Positions 1 through 8,400 of a stretch of DNA of 16,829 nt are shown in pieces. The notes under the pieces were generated by a model that ran no database searches, was not told the origin of the DNA, and was given only the letters and a program-made list of their open reading frames with translations. The translations under genes were made by a program, and so were the position numbers. Source of the DNA: Deltaproteobacteria bacterium (GTDB taxonomy: Bacteria > Desulfobacterota > Syntrophia > Syntrophales > UBA2185); assembly GCA_026388495.1 (NCBI GenBank), contig JAPLJQ010000026.1, positions 1-16,829 on the forward strand. Reading direction: 5' to 3'. Numbering within the stretch: position 1 is the first letter of the stretch; every line of letters begins with the position of its first letter.

Positions 1-76
1 CGCCAAAGACGGCATCACTCAGCTCTATTTCTGATACCTTATTCTTTTCAATATCATATACCCCGGTTACCGGCAT
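1..76 (-). CDS. rplD: 50S ribosomal protein L4, N-terminal fragment (cut by window edge)
   Basis: The first 25 codons of a gene run off the left edge of the window. The visible protein begins MPVTGVYDIEKNKV and continues with an EIELSDAVFG stretch, which is the usual beginning of bacterial L4. L4 binds 23S rRNA, lines part of the peptide exit tunnel, and in enterobacteria also represses the S10 operon; that repressor role cannot be assumed here. The ATG lies 21 bases after the rplC stop, and a GGAG Shine-Dalgarno sequence sits about 8 bases upstream of it. The position straight after rplC is the standard S10-operon order (rpsJ-rplC-rplD), which supports the assignment even though only the extreme N-terminus is seen. 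The body of the protein and its stop are outside the window. Confidence 0.88.
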   Translation of the reverse strand, partial: MPVTGVYDIEKNKVSEIELSDAVFG

Positions 77-97
77 TTTGACCACTCCAAATCCTGA

Positions 98-730
98 CTA
101 ACGACCCAGTTTTACGGATTGCTGTACGATAACAATCCGATTTTTGCAGCCCGGAACCGATCCTTTGACAAACATCAAATTCCTATCCGGCCTCACTCCT
201 AGAACCATCAAATTCTGAACGGTTTTCCTGACATTGCCCATTTGTCCCGTCAACTTCTGTCCTTTGAACACCCGGGATGGTTCGGCGCTTGCACCAATCG
301 ATCCGGGAGCTCTGTGGAACATAGATCCATGGGTTGCCCTTCCACCACTGAAACCATGCCGCTTGACAACGCCGGCGAAGCCCTTACCGATTGTCGTCCC
401 GACAACATCCACATAATCGCCGGCCTGGAAAACATCGACCTTGATTTCTTGCCCCGGTTCATAGCTTTCCGAAGCAGTTCTTATTTCCCGGAGGATACGG
501 AAAAGACCCTTATCGGCTTTCCTGAAGTGGCCCTGAAGAGGTTTTGTAACATTTTTCTGTCTGATCCGGCCGTAACCCAGCTGAATGGCATCATAGCCAT
601 CGGTCGCCACGGTTTTCTTTTGAACGACCACAGAAGGCTCCACTTCAATGACCGTTACGGGAACCGCCGCTCCATCTTCTGAAAAAATCTGTGTCATGCC
701 TAATTTTCTGCCGATAAGTCCCTTTTTCAT
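98..730 (-). CDS. rplC: 50S ribosomal protein L3
   Basis: L3 is a primary 23S rRNA binding protein of the large subunit that reaches toward the peptidyl transferase centre. The protein opens with MKKGLIGRKLGMTQIF and contains the family stretches GKGFAGVVKRHGF, THGSMFHRAPGSIG and FKGQKLTGQMGN. I chose the ATG at 730 (210 aa), which matches the usual L3 length and N-terminus. The frame stays open to a GTG at 751, which would add seven residues that are not typical of L3. The Shine-Dalgarno sequence is weak whichever start is used. The long-branch loop reads GASAEPSRVF, so the glutamine that is methylated in E. coli L3 is absent, as is common outside the gammaproteobacteria. The gene follows rpsJ after 102 bases and precedes rplD by 21 bases. 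Confidence 0.96.
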   Translation of the reverse strand: MKKGLIGRKLGMTQIFSEDGAAVPVTVIEVEPSVVVQKKTVATDGYDAIQLGYGRIRQKNVTKPLQGHFRKADKGLFRILREIRTASESYEPGQEIKVDVFQAGDYVDVVGTTIGKGFAGVVKRHGFSGGRATHGSMFHRAPGSIGASAEPSRVFKGQKLTGQMGNVRKTVQNLMVLGVRPDRNLMFVKGSVPGCKNRIVIVQQSVKLGR

Positions 731-832
731 TTTCTTCACACAATCTTCCACATAAAATAACGATACGCCTCATTTAAAGAAAGTAACGGATGGACATCTA
801 CGTCCAGGCCGTGCCAGCGCTTCCGGTGGATC

Positions 833-1141
833 TTACAGTTTTATCTCAACATCCACACCGGCAGACAAATCCAATTTCATGAGGGCATCCACTGTCGACT
901 GTGTCGGTTCTATAATATCGACAAGTCTCTTGTGTGTTCTGACCTCAAACTGTTCTCTGGATTTTTTATCCACATGGGGCGATCGATTAACGCAATACTT
1001 ATTGATTTCCGTCGGTAGCGGAATGGGGCCGGCGACGCGCGCACCGGTTCTCTTTGCTGTTTCAACAATATCTTCCACAGACCGATCCAACAACTTGTAA
1101 TCGTAAGCTTTAAGACGAATTCTTATCCTTTGTTCCTTCAT
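833..1141 (-). CDS. rpsJ: 30S ribosomal protein S10 (NusE)
   Basis: S10 belongs to the head of the small subunit. As NusE it pairs with NusB in antitermination complexes and, in E. coli, contacts the NusG C-terminal domain to couple transcription with translation. The 102-aa protein opens MKEQRIRIRLKAYD and carries RTGARVAGPIPLPT, a SPHV motif and LDLSAGVDVEI, aligning with E. coli S10 over its whole length. The ATG at 1141 lies 35 bases after the tuf stop. Its own Shine-Dalgarno signal is poor: the nearest purine run, AAAGGG, is 18 bases upstream. A three-codon mini-frame lies in between and ends on the rpsJ start in an ATGA overlap (see findings). Product identity is certain; how initiation works is not. 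Confidence 0.97.
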   Translation of the reverse strand: MKEQRIRIRLKAYDYKLLDRSVEDIVETAKRTGARVAGPIPLPTEINKYCVNRSPHVDKKSREQFEVRTHKRLVDIIEPTQSTVDALMKLDLSAGVDVEIKL

Positions 1142-1149
1142 AATGTCAT
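1138..1149 (-). other. Possible three-codon leader frame overlapping the rpsJ start
   Basis: On the minus strand the sequence reads ATG ACA TTA TGA. Its stop codon shares bases with the rpsJ ATG. An AAAGGG sits 10 bases before this mini-frame, closer to a workable ribosome-binding distance than the 18 bases separating it from rpsJ. It could allow termination-reinitiation into rpsJ, or it could be chance. There is no evidence of expression. Confidence 0.2.
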
Positions 1150-1176
1150 GTAACCGTAACCCTTTAAGCGGGCTTC

Positions 1177-2370
1177 CTATTCAATTATTTTGGTGACCAC
1201 ACCAGCTCCAACGGTTCTTCCGCCCTCACGGATGGCAAACCTGAGCTGTTCTTCCATAGCGATGGGGGTGATTAACTCGACCTCCACTTCCACATTATCT
1301 CCAGGCATGACCATTTCAACCCCCTCAGGCAGGCTGCAGATGCCCGTAACGTCTGTCGTCCTGAAATAATACTGAGGCCGATACCCGTTAAAGAAAGGAG
1401 TATGTCTTCCACCTTCTTCCTTGGTCAGAACATAAACTGCTGCTTTAAATTTGGTATGGGGTGTGATTGAACCTGGTTTCGCCACAACCTGGCCTCTCTC
1501 AACCTCTTCACGCTTGGTTCCTCTCAGGAGAACACCGACATCATCCCCCGCCCGGCCTTCATCGAGGGTCTTGCGGAACATTTCGACACCGGTGCAAACC
1601 GTCTTGAATGTCGGCCTTATACCAACAATTTCAACTTCATCCCCTGTCCTGACAATACCTCTTTCAGCCCTTCCGGTTACCACGGTTCCTCTTCCGGATA
1701 TGGAAAACACGTCCCCTACCGGCATGAGAAATGGTTTATCCAGATCTCTCTGAGGTTCAGGCACATAGGTGTCAGCAGCTTCCAATAACTCCCAGATCGA
1801 TTTCACCTCAGGAGCATCGGAGTCATCAGATTCCAGAGCCTTCAGGGCTGATCCCCTGATGATCGGGATCTCATCACCGGGAAATTCATACTCCGTCAGC
1901 AACTCTCTCAATTCAAGCTCCACCAGATCAAGAAGTTCAGGATCATCAACAAGATCAACCTTGTTCATGTAGACGATGATAAAGGGAACCCGAACCTGTC
2001 TTGCAAGGAGGATGTGTTCTCTCGTCTGGGGCATGGGTCCATCGGAGGCAGCAACCACAAGAATGGCTCCATCCATATGGGCGGCGCCTGAAATCATGTT
2101 CTTGATATAATCGGCATGTCCCGGACAATCGACGTGGGCATAGTGTCTTTTCGCTGTCTCATACTCCACGTGGGCAACATTGATCGTAACGCCCCTTTCC
2201 TTCTCCTCGGGAGCATTATCGATGGAATCAAAGGGTCTGAACTCCGCCCAACCCTTCTTGCTCAAATGCTTCGTGATCGCTGCCGTCAAGGTGGTTTTAC
2301 CATGATCCACATGCCCGATGGTGCCGATATTCAGATGCGGTTTGGTCCTCTCAAATTTTTTCTTAGCCAT
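1177..2370 (-). CDS. tuf: Translation elongation factor Tu
   Basis: EF-Tu is the GTPase that delivers aminoacyl-tRNA to the ribosomal A site. The 397-aa protein has the P-loop GHVDHGKT at residues 19-26, DCPGH at 81-85 with the catalytic histidine at 85, and NKVD at 136-139 for guanine recognition. Domains II and III follow, with VFSISGRGTVVTGR, KPHTKF and RFAIREGGRTVGAGVV. I chose the ATG at 2370 because an AGGAGG lies 8 bases before it. Another in-frame ATG at 2376 is too close to that site. The second guanine-motif variable residue is Val where E. coli has Cys, a common variant. The gene follows fusA after 64 bases, as in the str operon. Only one tuf copy is in the window; whether a second exists elsewhere cannot be told. 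Confidence 0.98.
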   Translation of the reverse strand: MAKKKFERTKPHLNIGTIGHVDHGKTTLTAAITKHLSKKGWAEFRPFDSIDNAPEEKERGVTINVAHVEYETAKRHYAHVDCPGHADYIKNMISGAAHMDGAILVVAASDGPMPQTREHILLARQVRVPFIIVYMNKVDLVDDPELLDLVELELRELLTEYEFPGDEIPIIRGSALKALESDDSDAPEVKSIWELLEAADTYVPEPQRDLDKPFLMPVGDVFSISGRGTVVTGRAERGIVRTGDEVEIVGIRPTFKTVCTGVEMFRKTLDEGRAGDDVGVLLRGTKREEVERGQVVAKPGSITPHTKFKAAVYVLTKEEGGRHTPFFNGYRPQYYFRTTDVTGICSLPEGVEMVMPGDNVEVEVELITPIAMEEQLRFAIREGGRTVGAGVVTKIIE

Positions 2371-2378
2371 CTCCATTA

Positions 2379-2385
2379 CCTCCTC
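2379..2385 (-). promoter_or_regulatory. Strong ribosome binding site of tuf
   Basis: GAGGAGG on the minus strand lies 8 bases before the ATG at 2370 but only about 2 bases before the in-frame ATG at 2376. It therefore settles the start in favour of the shorter protein (MAKKKFERTKPH). It is among the best ribosome binding sites in the window, in line with the high EF-Tu output expected. Confidence 0.85.
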
Positions 2386-2434
2386 TTTAACTTTGAATGG
2401 TTCGTTTGTTCACTATGTTTCTTAAAAAATAATT

Positions 2435-4510
2435 TTAATGACTTATTTTATCTATAATTGCTTTCGCCAGATTCTCCGATATGGCGTTGTAATTCAAAAA
2501 TTGCATGGTATAGGTTGCTCTTCCCTGCGTCTTTGATCTGAGATCCGTGGCATAACCGAACATTTCGGCAAGTGGCACCTCGGCGTTGATCGCCTCCAGG
2601 GAAGGTCTCGATTCAATGCTGACGATTTTCCCTCGACGTGACGTGAGATTCCCAATCACATCGCCGAGGTATTCCTTGGGAACCACCACCTCCACCGACA
2701 TTACAGGTTCCAGGAGGACGGGGTGGGCCCGTTTAGCCCCGCTTTTGAACGCCATGGAAGCCGCTATTTTAAAAGCCATGTCTGAGGAATCAACGTCATG
2801 AAAAGATCCGTCGACAGCGCTGACGATGACGTCAACAACAGGGTATCCCGCAAGCACACCCTCTTCCATCGCTTCCACAATACCTTTTTGCACAGCAGGA
2901 ATATACTCAGTAGGAACCACTCCTCCGGTTATCCTGTTCCGGAACTCAAAACCCTGACCGGGCAAGTTGGGCTCAATTTCCAGCCATACATGACCATATT
3001 GCCCCCTGCCGCCCGATTGTTTAACATATTTGCCTTCCGTTCGCACACCTTTTCTGATGGTTTCCTTATATGCAACCTGGGGCTGACCGATATTGGCGCC
3101 CAGTCCAAATTCTCTTGAGAGCCGATCGACAATAATCTCCAGATGTAATTCTCCCATTCCGGAAATAAGGGTCTGACCCGTTTCCTTGTCCACCTTGACC
3201 CTGAAGGAGGGATCTTCGCGGGCAATCTTGGCCAGGGCAACATCCAGCTTCTCCTCATCCGACTTCGTTTTTGGTTCTATGGCGATGGCAATAACGGGAT
3301 CCGGGAAATCCAGAGTCTCAAGTGTCAGCGGATGGTTCATATCACAGAGGGTGTCTCCCGTCGTTGTCAGATTCAAACCCACGGCAGCGACAATGTCGCC
3401 GGTGCGGGCCTCTTTAATATCTTCCCTCTTATTGGCATGCATCTTGAGCAATCTTCCAACCCGTTCTCTTCTCTTCTTGGACGCATTGTACACATAGGAG
3501 CCCGCCGACATGACTCCTGAATAGACCCTGAAATAGGTTAACTGGCCAACGTATGGATCTGTCATAATTTTAAAGGCCAAAGCTGAAAACGGCTCATCGT
3601 CACTGGCCGCCCTTTCCATGTTCGTCCCTTTTTCCTCCCTGCCGATCACCGGAGGCATATCCAGTGGAGACGGAAGATAATCGATAACGGCATCCAGGAG
3701 CATTTGCACCCCTTTGTTCTTAAAAGCAGAACCACACAGGATGGGTGTCGCCTTCAGGGTCAGCGTAACCTTTCTGATGGCACGCATGATTTCTTCGTGG
3801 GAAAGAGCTTCCTCGTTTACATACTTTTTCATCAGGTCTTCATCGCAGTCAGCAAGAAACTCAATGAGATTTTCTCTTTCCCGACGGGATACATCGATCA
3901 TATCCGGAGGTATTTCACCCTCCGTGAATGTGACGCCCAAAGATTGCTCATCATACGTGACAGCTTTCATCCGGATAAGATCAACAACCCCTCGAAACGT
4001 GCTTTCCGCCCCGATGGGTATCTGCACCGGAATCGGGTGCGCCCCCAATCGTTCCCCGATGGAGTTGACAACCCTCCTGAAATCGGCCCCCACTCTGTCC
4101 ATTTTATTGATGAACGCGATCCTGGGTACCCGGTATCTGTCCGCCTGACGCCAGACTGCCTCGGATTGTGGTTCCACACCGCCAACGGCGCAGAACAGGG
4201 CAACGGCTCCATCCAAAATTCTCAAAGATCTCTCGACCTCAATCGTAAAGTCCACATGCCCGGGTGTATCAATGATATTTATACGGTGATTTTTCCATGA
4301 ACATGTGGTTGCCGCGGATGTAATGGTAATGCCCCTCTCCTGTTCCTGTTCCATCCAGTCCATCGTGGCTGTGCCGTCATGGACTTCGCCCATCTTATAG
4401 GACTCACGCGTATAGTATAAAATCCGCTCTGTTGTTGTCGTTTTGCCGGCATCAATATGCGCCATAATGCCGATGTTGCGGAGACTGTCTAAAGGAGCTT
4501 CACGTGCCAA
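2435..4510 (-). CDS. fusA: Translation elongation factor G
   Basis: EF-G is the ribosomal translocase GTPase and also acts with ribosome recycling factor. At 691 aa it has the usual length. The G domain shows AHIDAGKT at 17-24, RGITI in switch I, DTPGH at 81-85 and NKMD at 135-138. Domain IV carries the HDVDSSDMAF tip region that enters the decoding site, and domain V has VVVPKEYLGDVIGNL. The start is TTG at 4510: MAREAPLDSLRNIGIM fits the family N-terminus, a GGTGA sequence lies 6 bases upstream, and the next ATG in frame (residue 16) would remove part of the P-loop region. It starts 29 bases after rpsG and is followed 64 bases later by tuf. It looks like the housekeeping EF-G; a second paralogue elsewhere is possible in such bacteria. 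Confidence 0.97.
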   Translation of the reverse strand: MAREAPLDSLRNIGIMAHIDAGKTTTTERILYYTRESYKMGEVHDGTATMDWMEQEQERGITITSAATTCSWKNHRINIIDTPGHVDFTIEVERSLRILDGAVALFCAVGGVEPQSEAVWRQADRYRVPRIAFINKMDRVGADFRRVVNSIGERLGAHPIPVQIPIGAESTFRGVVDLIRMKAVTYDEQSLGVTFTEGEIPPDMIDVSRRERENLIEFLADCDEDLMKKYVNEEALSHEEIMRAIRKVTLTLKATPILCGSAFKNKGVQMLLDAVIDYLPSPLDMPPVIGREEKGTNMERAASDDEPFSALAFKIMTDPYVGQLTYFRVYSGVMSAGSYVYNASKKRRERVGRLLKMHANKREDIKEARTGDIVAAVGLNLTTTGDTLCDMNHPLTLETLDFPDPVIAIAIEPKTKSDEEKLDVALAKIAREDPSFRVKVDKETGQTLISGMGELHLEIIVDRLSREFGLGANIGQPQVAYKETIRKGVRTEGKYVKQSGGRGQYGHVWLEIEPNLPGQGFEFRNRITGGVVPTEYIPAVQKGIVEAMEEGVLAGYPVVDVIVSAVDGSFHDVDSSDMAFKIAASMAFKSGAKRAHPVLLEPVMSVEVVVPKEYLGDVIGNLTSRRGKIVSIESRPSLEAINAEVPLAEMFGYATDLRSKTQGRATYTMQFLNYNAISENLAKAIIDKISH

Positions 4511-4539
4511 TTTTATTCACCAGAGTTTCCGGGAAAATG

Positions 4540-5010
4540 CTAAAAGCGGTAATGGGCAAAAGCCTTATTCGCCTCCGCCATCTTGTGAACGCTCTCCCTC
4601 TTTTTGACGGAAGCGCCCCTGTTATTGGCGGCATCAATCAACTCTGCAGTCAGCTTCTCCATCATCGTCTTTTCGGTACGTTCCTTGGAATGGGTGATGA
4701 TCCAGCGAATGGCCAAAGCAACTCTCCGTGAAGGCACGACTTCCGTCGGCACCTGATAGGTAGAACCTCCTACCCGCCTTGACTTCACCTCAATCACGGG
4801 CTTCACGTTACTTACGGCCTTTTCAAAAAGCTCCACGGCCTGTTCTTTCGTTTTCTTTTCGATAATACCAAAGGCGCCGTATAAAATGGATTCTGCGATG
4901 CTCTTTTTGCCTCTTCTCAACAAACTGTTGATAAATTTTGCCACAAGCTTATTGTTATACTTAGGGTCCGGCAGTATTTCTCTTTTTGTAATTTCTCTTC
5001 TTCTCGGCAT
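4540..5010 (-). CDS. rpsG: 30S ribosomal protein S7
   Basis: S7 nucleates assembly of the small-subunit head by binding the 3' major domain of 16S rRNA, and its beta hairpin lies at the E site. The 156-aa protein opens MPRRREITKREILPDP and has FINSLLRRGKKSIAESI, the GGSTYQVPTEV hairpin region and RWIITHSKERTEKTM, as in the short form of the family. The ATG at 5010 is 14 bases after the rpsL stop, close enough for translational coupling. The preceding purine tract (GGGGATAGGA) is a moderate binding site. In E. coli S7 represses the str operon by binding the rpsL-rpsG gap; here that gap is only 14 bases, so the enterobacterial long-spacer site is not present. Confidence 0.97.
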   Translation of the reverse strand: MPRRREITKREILPDPKYNNKLVAKFINSLLRRGKKSIAESILYGAFGIIEKKTKEQAVELFEKAVSNVKPVIEVKSRRVGGSTYQVPTEVVPSRRVALAIRWIITHSKERTEKTMMEKLTAELIDAANNRGASVKKRESVHKMAEANKAFAHYRF

Positions 5011-5024
5011 GATCCTATCCCCGT

Positions 5025-5396
5025 TTAGCTCGGTTTCTTCGCTCCATACTTGGACCTCCCCTGTTTCCTGTCCTGAACCCCCATCGCATCAAGCGTACCC
5101 CTGATAATGTGATACCGGACACCGGGAAGATCTTTTACTCTGCCCCCTCTGACAAGTACCACGGAGTGTTCCTGTAGGTTATGGCCGACACCTGGTATGT
5201 ATGAAGTCACTTCGTATCCGCTGGCGAGACGAACCCTTGCAACCTTTCTCAAGGCAGAATTCGGTTTCTTGGGTGTCGACGTATACACCCTCACGCATAC
5301 TCCCCTGCGCTGCGGGGAACCTGTCAACGCAGGTGTCGTTGTCTTCTTTTGCATCTTGGTCCTACCTTTGCGGACCAATTGATTGATTGTCGGCAT
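5025..5396 (-). CDS. rpsL: 30S ribosomal protein S12
   Basis: S12 sits at the decoding centre and controls accuracy. The 123-aa protein opens MPTINQLVRKGR and has TPKKPNSALRK (lysine 43) and GGRVKDLPGVRYH (lysine 88, aspartate 89). Both lysines that are changed in streptomycin-resistant mutants have the wild-type residue, and aspartate 89 is the residue methylthiolated by RimO in E. coli. Two adjacent ATGs exist (5399 and 5396). I chose the second because the GGGAGG just upstream is better spaced for it, and because the family begins MPTI. It follows rpoC after about 60 bases. No L7Ae-like gene lies between them, unlike many Firmicutes. Confidence 0.97.
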   Translation of the reverse strand: MPTINQLVRKGRTKMQKKTTTPALTGSPQRRGVCVRVYTSTPKKPNSALRKVARVRLASGYEVTSYIPGVGHNLQEHSVVLVRGGRVKDLPGVRYHIIRGTLDAMGVQDRKQGRSKYGAKKPS

Positions 5397-5427
5397 CATT
5401 CCTCCCAGACTCTATTGTTACCCTTAC

Positions 5428-5454
5428 TGTTGGGTGCAACAAAAGTTAAGTTGC
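5428..5454 (-). repeat. Two mutually exclusive short hairpins in the rpoC-rpsL gap
   Basis: On the minus strand GCAAC at 5454-5450 can pair with GTTGC at 5440-5436 (9-base loop). Alternatively TGTTG at 5441-5437 can pair with CAACA at 5432-5428 around a CACC loop. The two stems share the central GTTG, so only one can form at a time. No T-run follows, so this is not a terminator. It may be a small processing or regulatory structure, or chance. Confidence 0.3.
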
Positions 5455-5456
5455 TA

Positions 5457-8400
5457 TCAATTCGTGGGCTGTATGTCAAGTGTTTTCTCACTTATTTTTT
5501 CATTTCCTTCATCATCTTCAATCTCGAGGGCTTTATCATCTTCAACTGTCCTGAGACCCAGTTTCCTGTATACGGGGAGCCCGGTCCCCGCAGGAATCAA
5601 TCTCCCCATGATGACATTTTCCTTGAGTCCTCTGAGATAATCGACCTTCCCAGCCAGGCTGGCTTCTGTCAGAACCCGTGTCGTCTCCTGGAAGGAAGCC
5701 GCTGAGATGAAACTCTGCGTGCTGAGAGATGCCTTGGTAATACCGAGTAAAATCGGTTCACCGATGGCCGGTCTCCCGCCTCTGGCAGCGACCTTTTCGT
5801 TTTCTTCCTGGAAGCGGTACCTCTCCACCTGCTCGTCTGCTATAAAGACAGTATCACCCGGATCTTTCACTTTTACCCTGCGGAGCATCTGGCGTACGAT
5901 CACCTCCATATGCTTATCATTGATTTTGACACCCTGAAGCCTATAAACCTCCTGAACCTCATCAACAAGATATCGGGCCAACGCTTTTTCGCCCTTAATT
6001 GTCAGAAGATCATGAGGATTGTGAACCCCATCCATCAGGGCTTCACCCGCCTGAACACGGTCCCCCTCCTGGACGCTGACGTACTTTCCTTTGGGTATTA
6101 AATATTCCTTTTCTTCGCCAACCTCAGGGGTGATAACAACTTTTCTCTTTCCTTTGGCATCCTTGCCGTATGAGACGGTACCGTCGATTTCGCTGATGAC
6201 GGCAAATTCCTTCGGCTTTCGAGCTTCAAAGAGCTCCGCCACTCGGGGAAGCCCTCCGGTGATATCCTTCGTTTTCGTTGTCTCTCTTGGAATTTTAGCA
6301 ACAATATCACCTGCACTGACCTTATCCCCTTCCGATACACCAATATTGGCCCCTACGGGAAGAAGGTACCTTGCCACAGCATTCGTTCCCGGAACTCTTG
6401 CCGTTTTACCTTTGCTGTTCTTGATGGAAACCCGGGTACGGAAATTAGCCCCCTTGAATTCGACAATCACTTTTCTTGAAAGACCGGTTACCTCATCAAC
6501 CTGTTCCTGCATGGTCTTTCCTTCGATGATATCTCCATACTTAACATTACCGTCAACCTCTGCGAGGATCGGTATGGAGAAAGGATCCCATTCTGCAAGC
6601 AAATCACCTTTCTTAACGACAGTGCCATCGCTCATTTTGAGATGCGCCCCGTATGGAACGGGATATTTTCCACGGCTTCTGGCCTGTTCGTCTAAAACAT
6701 GAACTTCTCCATTCCTGTTCATGACGACAAGATCCTGTCCTTTTGTTTTCACTGTATTGAGATTCATATACTTGATGGTGCCGTCATGCCTTGCCTCGAG
6801 GGTAGAGTGCTCATCAAATTTAGCGGTACCACCGATGTGGAACGTTCTCATGGTCAGCTGGGTGCCCGGTTCACCGATAGACTGAGCGGCAATAATTCCG
6901 ACAGCCTCGCCTATATTTACAAGATGCCCATGAGCCAGGTCTCTTCCATAACACATGGTGCAGACACCGTGCTTTGACTTACAGGTTAAAACAGACCGGA
7001 TGTTCACCATTTCGATACCGGCTTGATCAATCTTGTCGGCAAGGGCTTCATCAATCCCCTCATTTGCATGGACAAGAATCTCTCCACTAAACGGCTCCTT
7101 TATATCTTCCAGCGCCACCCTTCCAAGAACGCGTTCACCCGCCGTTTCAATGATTTCGCCACCTTCCATAAGGGCAGAAACGTAAATACCGTCAATGGTG
7201 CCGCAATCATTCTCACTGATAATACAATCCTGGGCCACATCAACGAGCCTTCTGGTCAGATATCCAGAATTTGCCGTCTTCAGAGCGGTATCAGCAAGAC
7301 CTTTCCTGGCGCCGTGGGTGGAAATGAAATACTGGAGTACCGTCAATCCTTCTCTGAAATTAGCCGTGATCGGCGTTTCGATGATTTCTCCGGAAGGTTT
7401 TGCCATCAAGCCTCTCATCCCGGCAAGCTGCCTGATCTGGACGGCGCTTCCTCTTGCACCGGAATCGGCCATCATAAAAATGGGGTTAAAGCTTTCGATC
7501 TTCCGTTTTTCGCCGACACGATTTTCGGTCTCCTCTGATCCGATACCGCTGAGCATCTCAGCGGCGACCTTCTCCGTCGCTTGAGCCCATATATCGATAA
7601 CCTTATTGTACCTCTCTCCATCCGTGATGAGACCGTCCATATACTGCTTCTGTATTTTTAGAACATCCTTGTCGGCCATAGAAACGATATCTTTTTTGTT
7701 GGCTGGAATCACCATGTCATGGATGGCAATGGACATACCCGAAATTGTGGCATACTTAAACCCCAAATCCTTTAACCGATCTGCCAGCAGAACTGTCGTT
7801 TTATCTCCACAGGTGCGGTAAGAATGATCTACCAGGTTAGCTAACTCCTTTTTATTCATCACTTTGTTGACGGCATCGAAAGGAATCTCTTCAGGCAGAT
7901 TTCCATAAAGAACAACCCTTCCAACGGTTGTCTCCTTCATTTCACCGTTAATACGGACTTTTACTTTCGCATGAAGGTCCACTGCATCTGCATCGAGAGC
8001 GCTTTGAACCTCTCCCGGATCGGAAAAAACCATCCCTTCGCCCTTCACACGGTTCTTGGCACGCGTCATATAGTAAATACCCAGAACGATATCCTGGCTG
8101 GGATTTATGATGGGTTTCCCGTTCGCCGGTGAAAGGATATTATTTGTTGACATCATCAGGACCCTGGCTTCCGTCTGTGCCTCAACAGACAATGGAACAT
8201 GAACGGCCATCTGGTCACCGTCAAAATCGGCGTTGAACGCTGTGCAGACCAGAGGATGTAGCTGTATGGCTTTCCCCTCTATCAGAACCGGCTCAAAAGC
8301 CTGGATACCAAGCCTGTGAAGGGTAGGCGCCCTGTTCAACATAATGGGATATTCACGCACCACCTCATCAAGAGCGTCCCATACTTCAGCAGTTTCCCGC

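Noticed and set aside
510..536. Altered rifampicin or streptomycin target sites in rpoB/rpsL (numbers here are RpoB residues, not bases)
   Set aside because: Asp519, His529 and Ser534 of RpoB and Lys43 and Lys88 of S12 all have the wild-type residue.
3704..4300. Plus-strand open frames opposite fusA (198 and 144 codons)
   Set aside because: They overlap each other and the conserved G domain of EF-G; neither shows a family motif.
6091..6702. Plus-strand open frame of 203 codons inside rpoC
   Set aside because: It is opposite the trigger-loop insertion of beta'; its composition is Ser/Thr/Pro-rich, as expected for an antisense frame.
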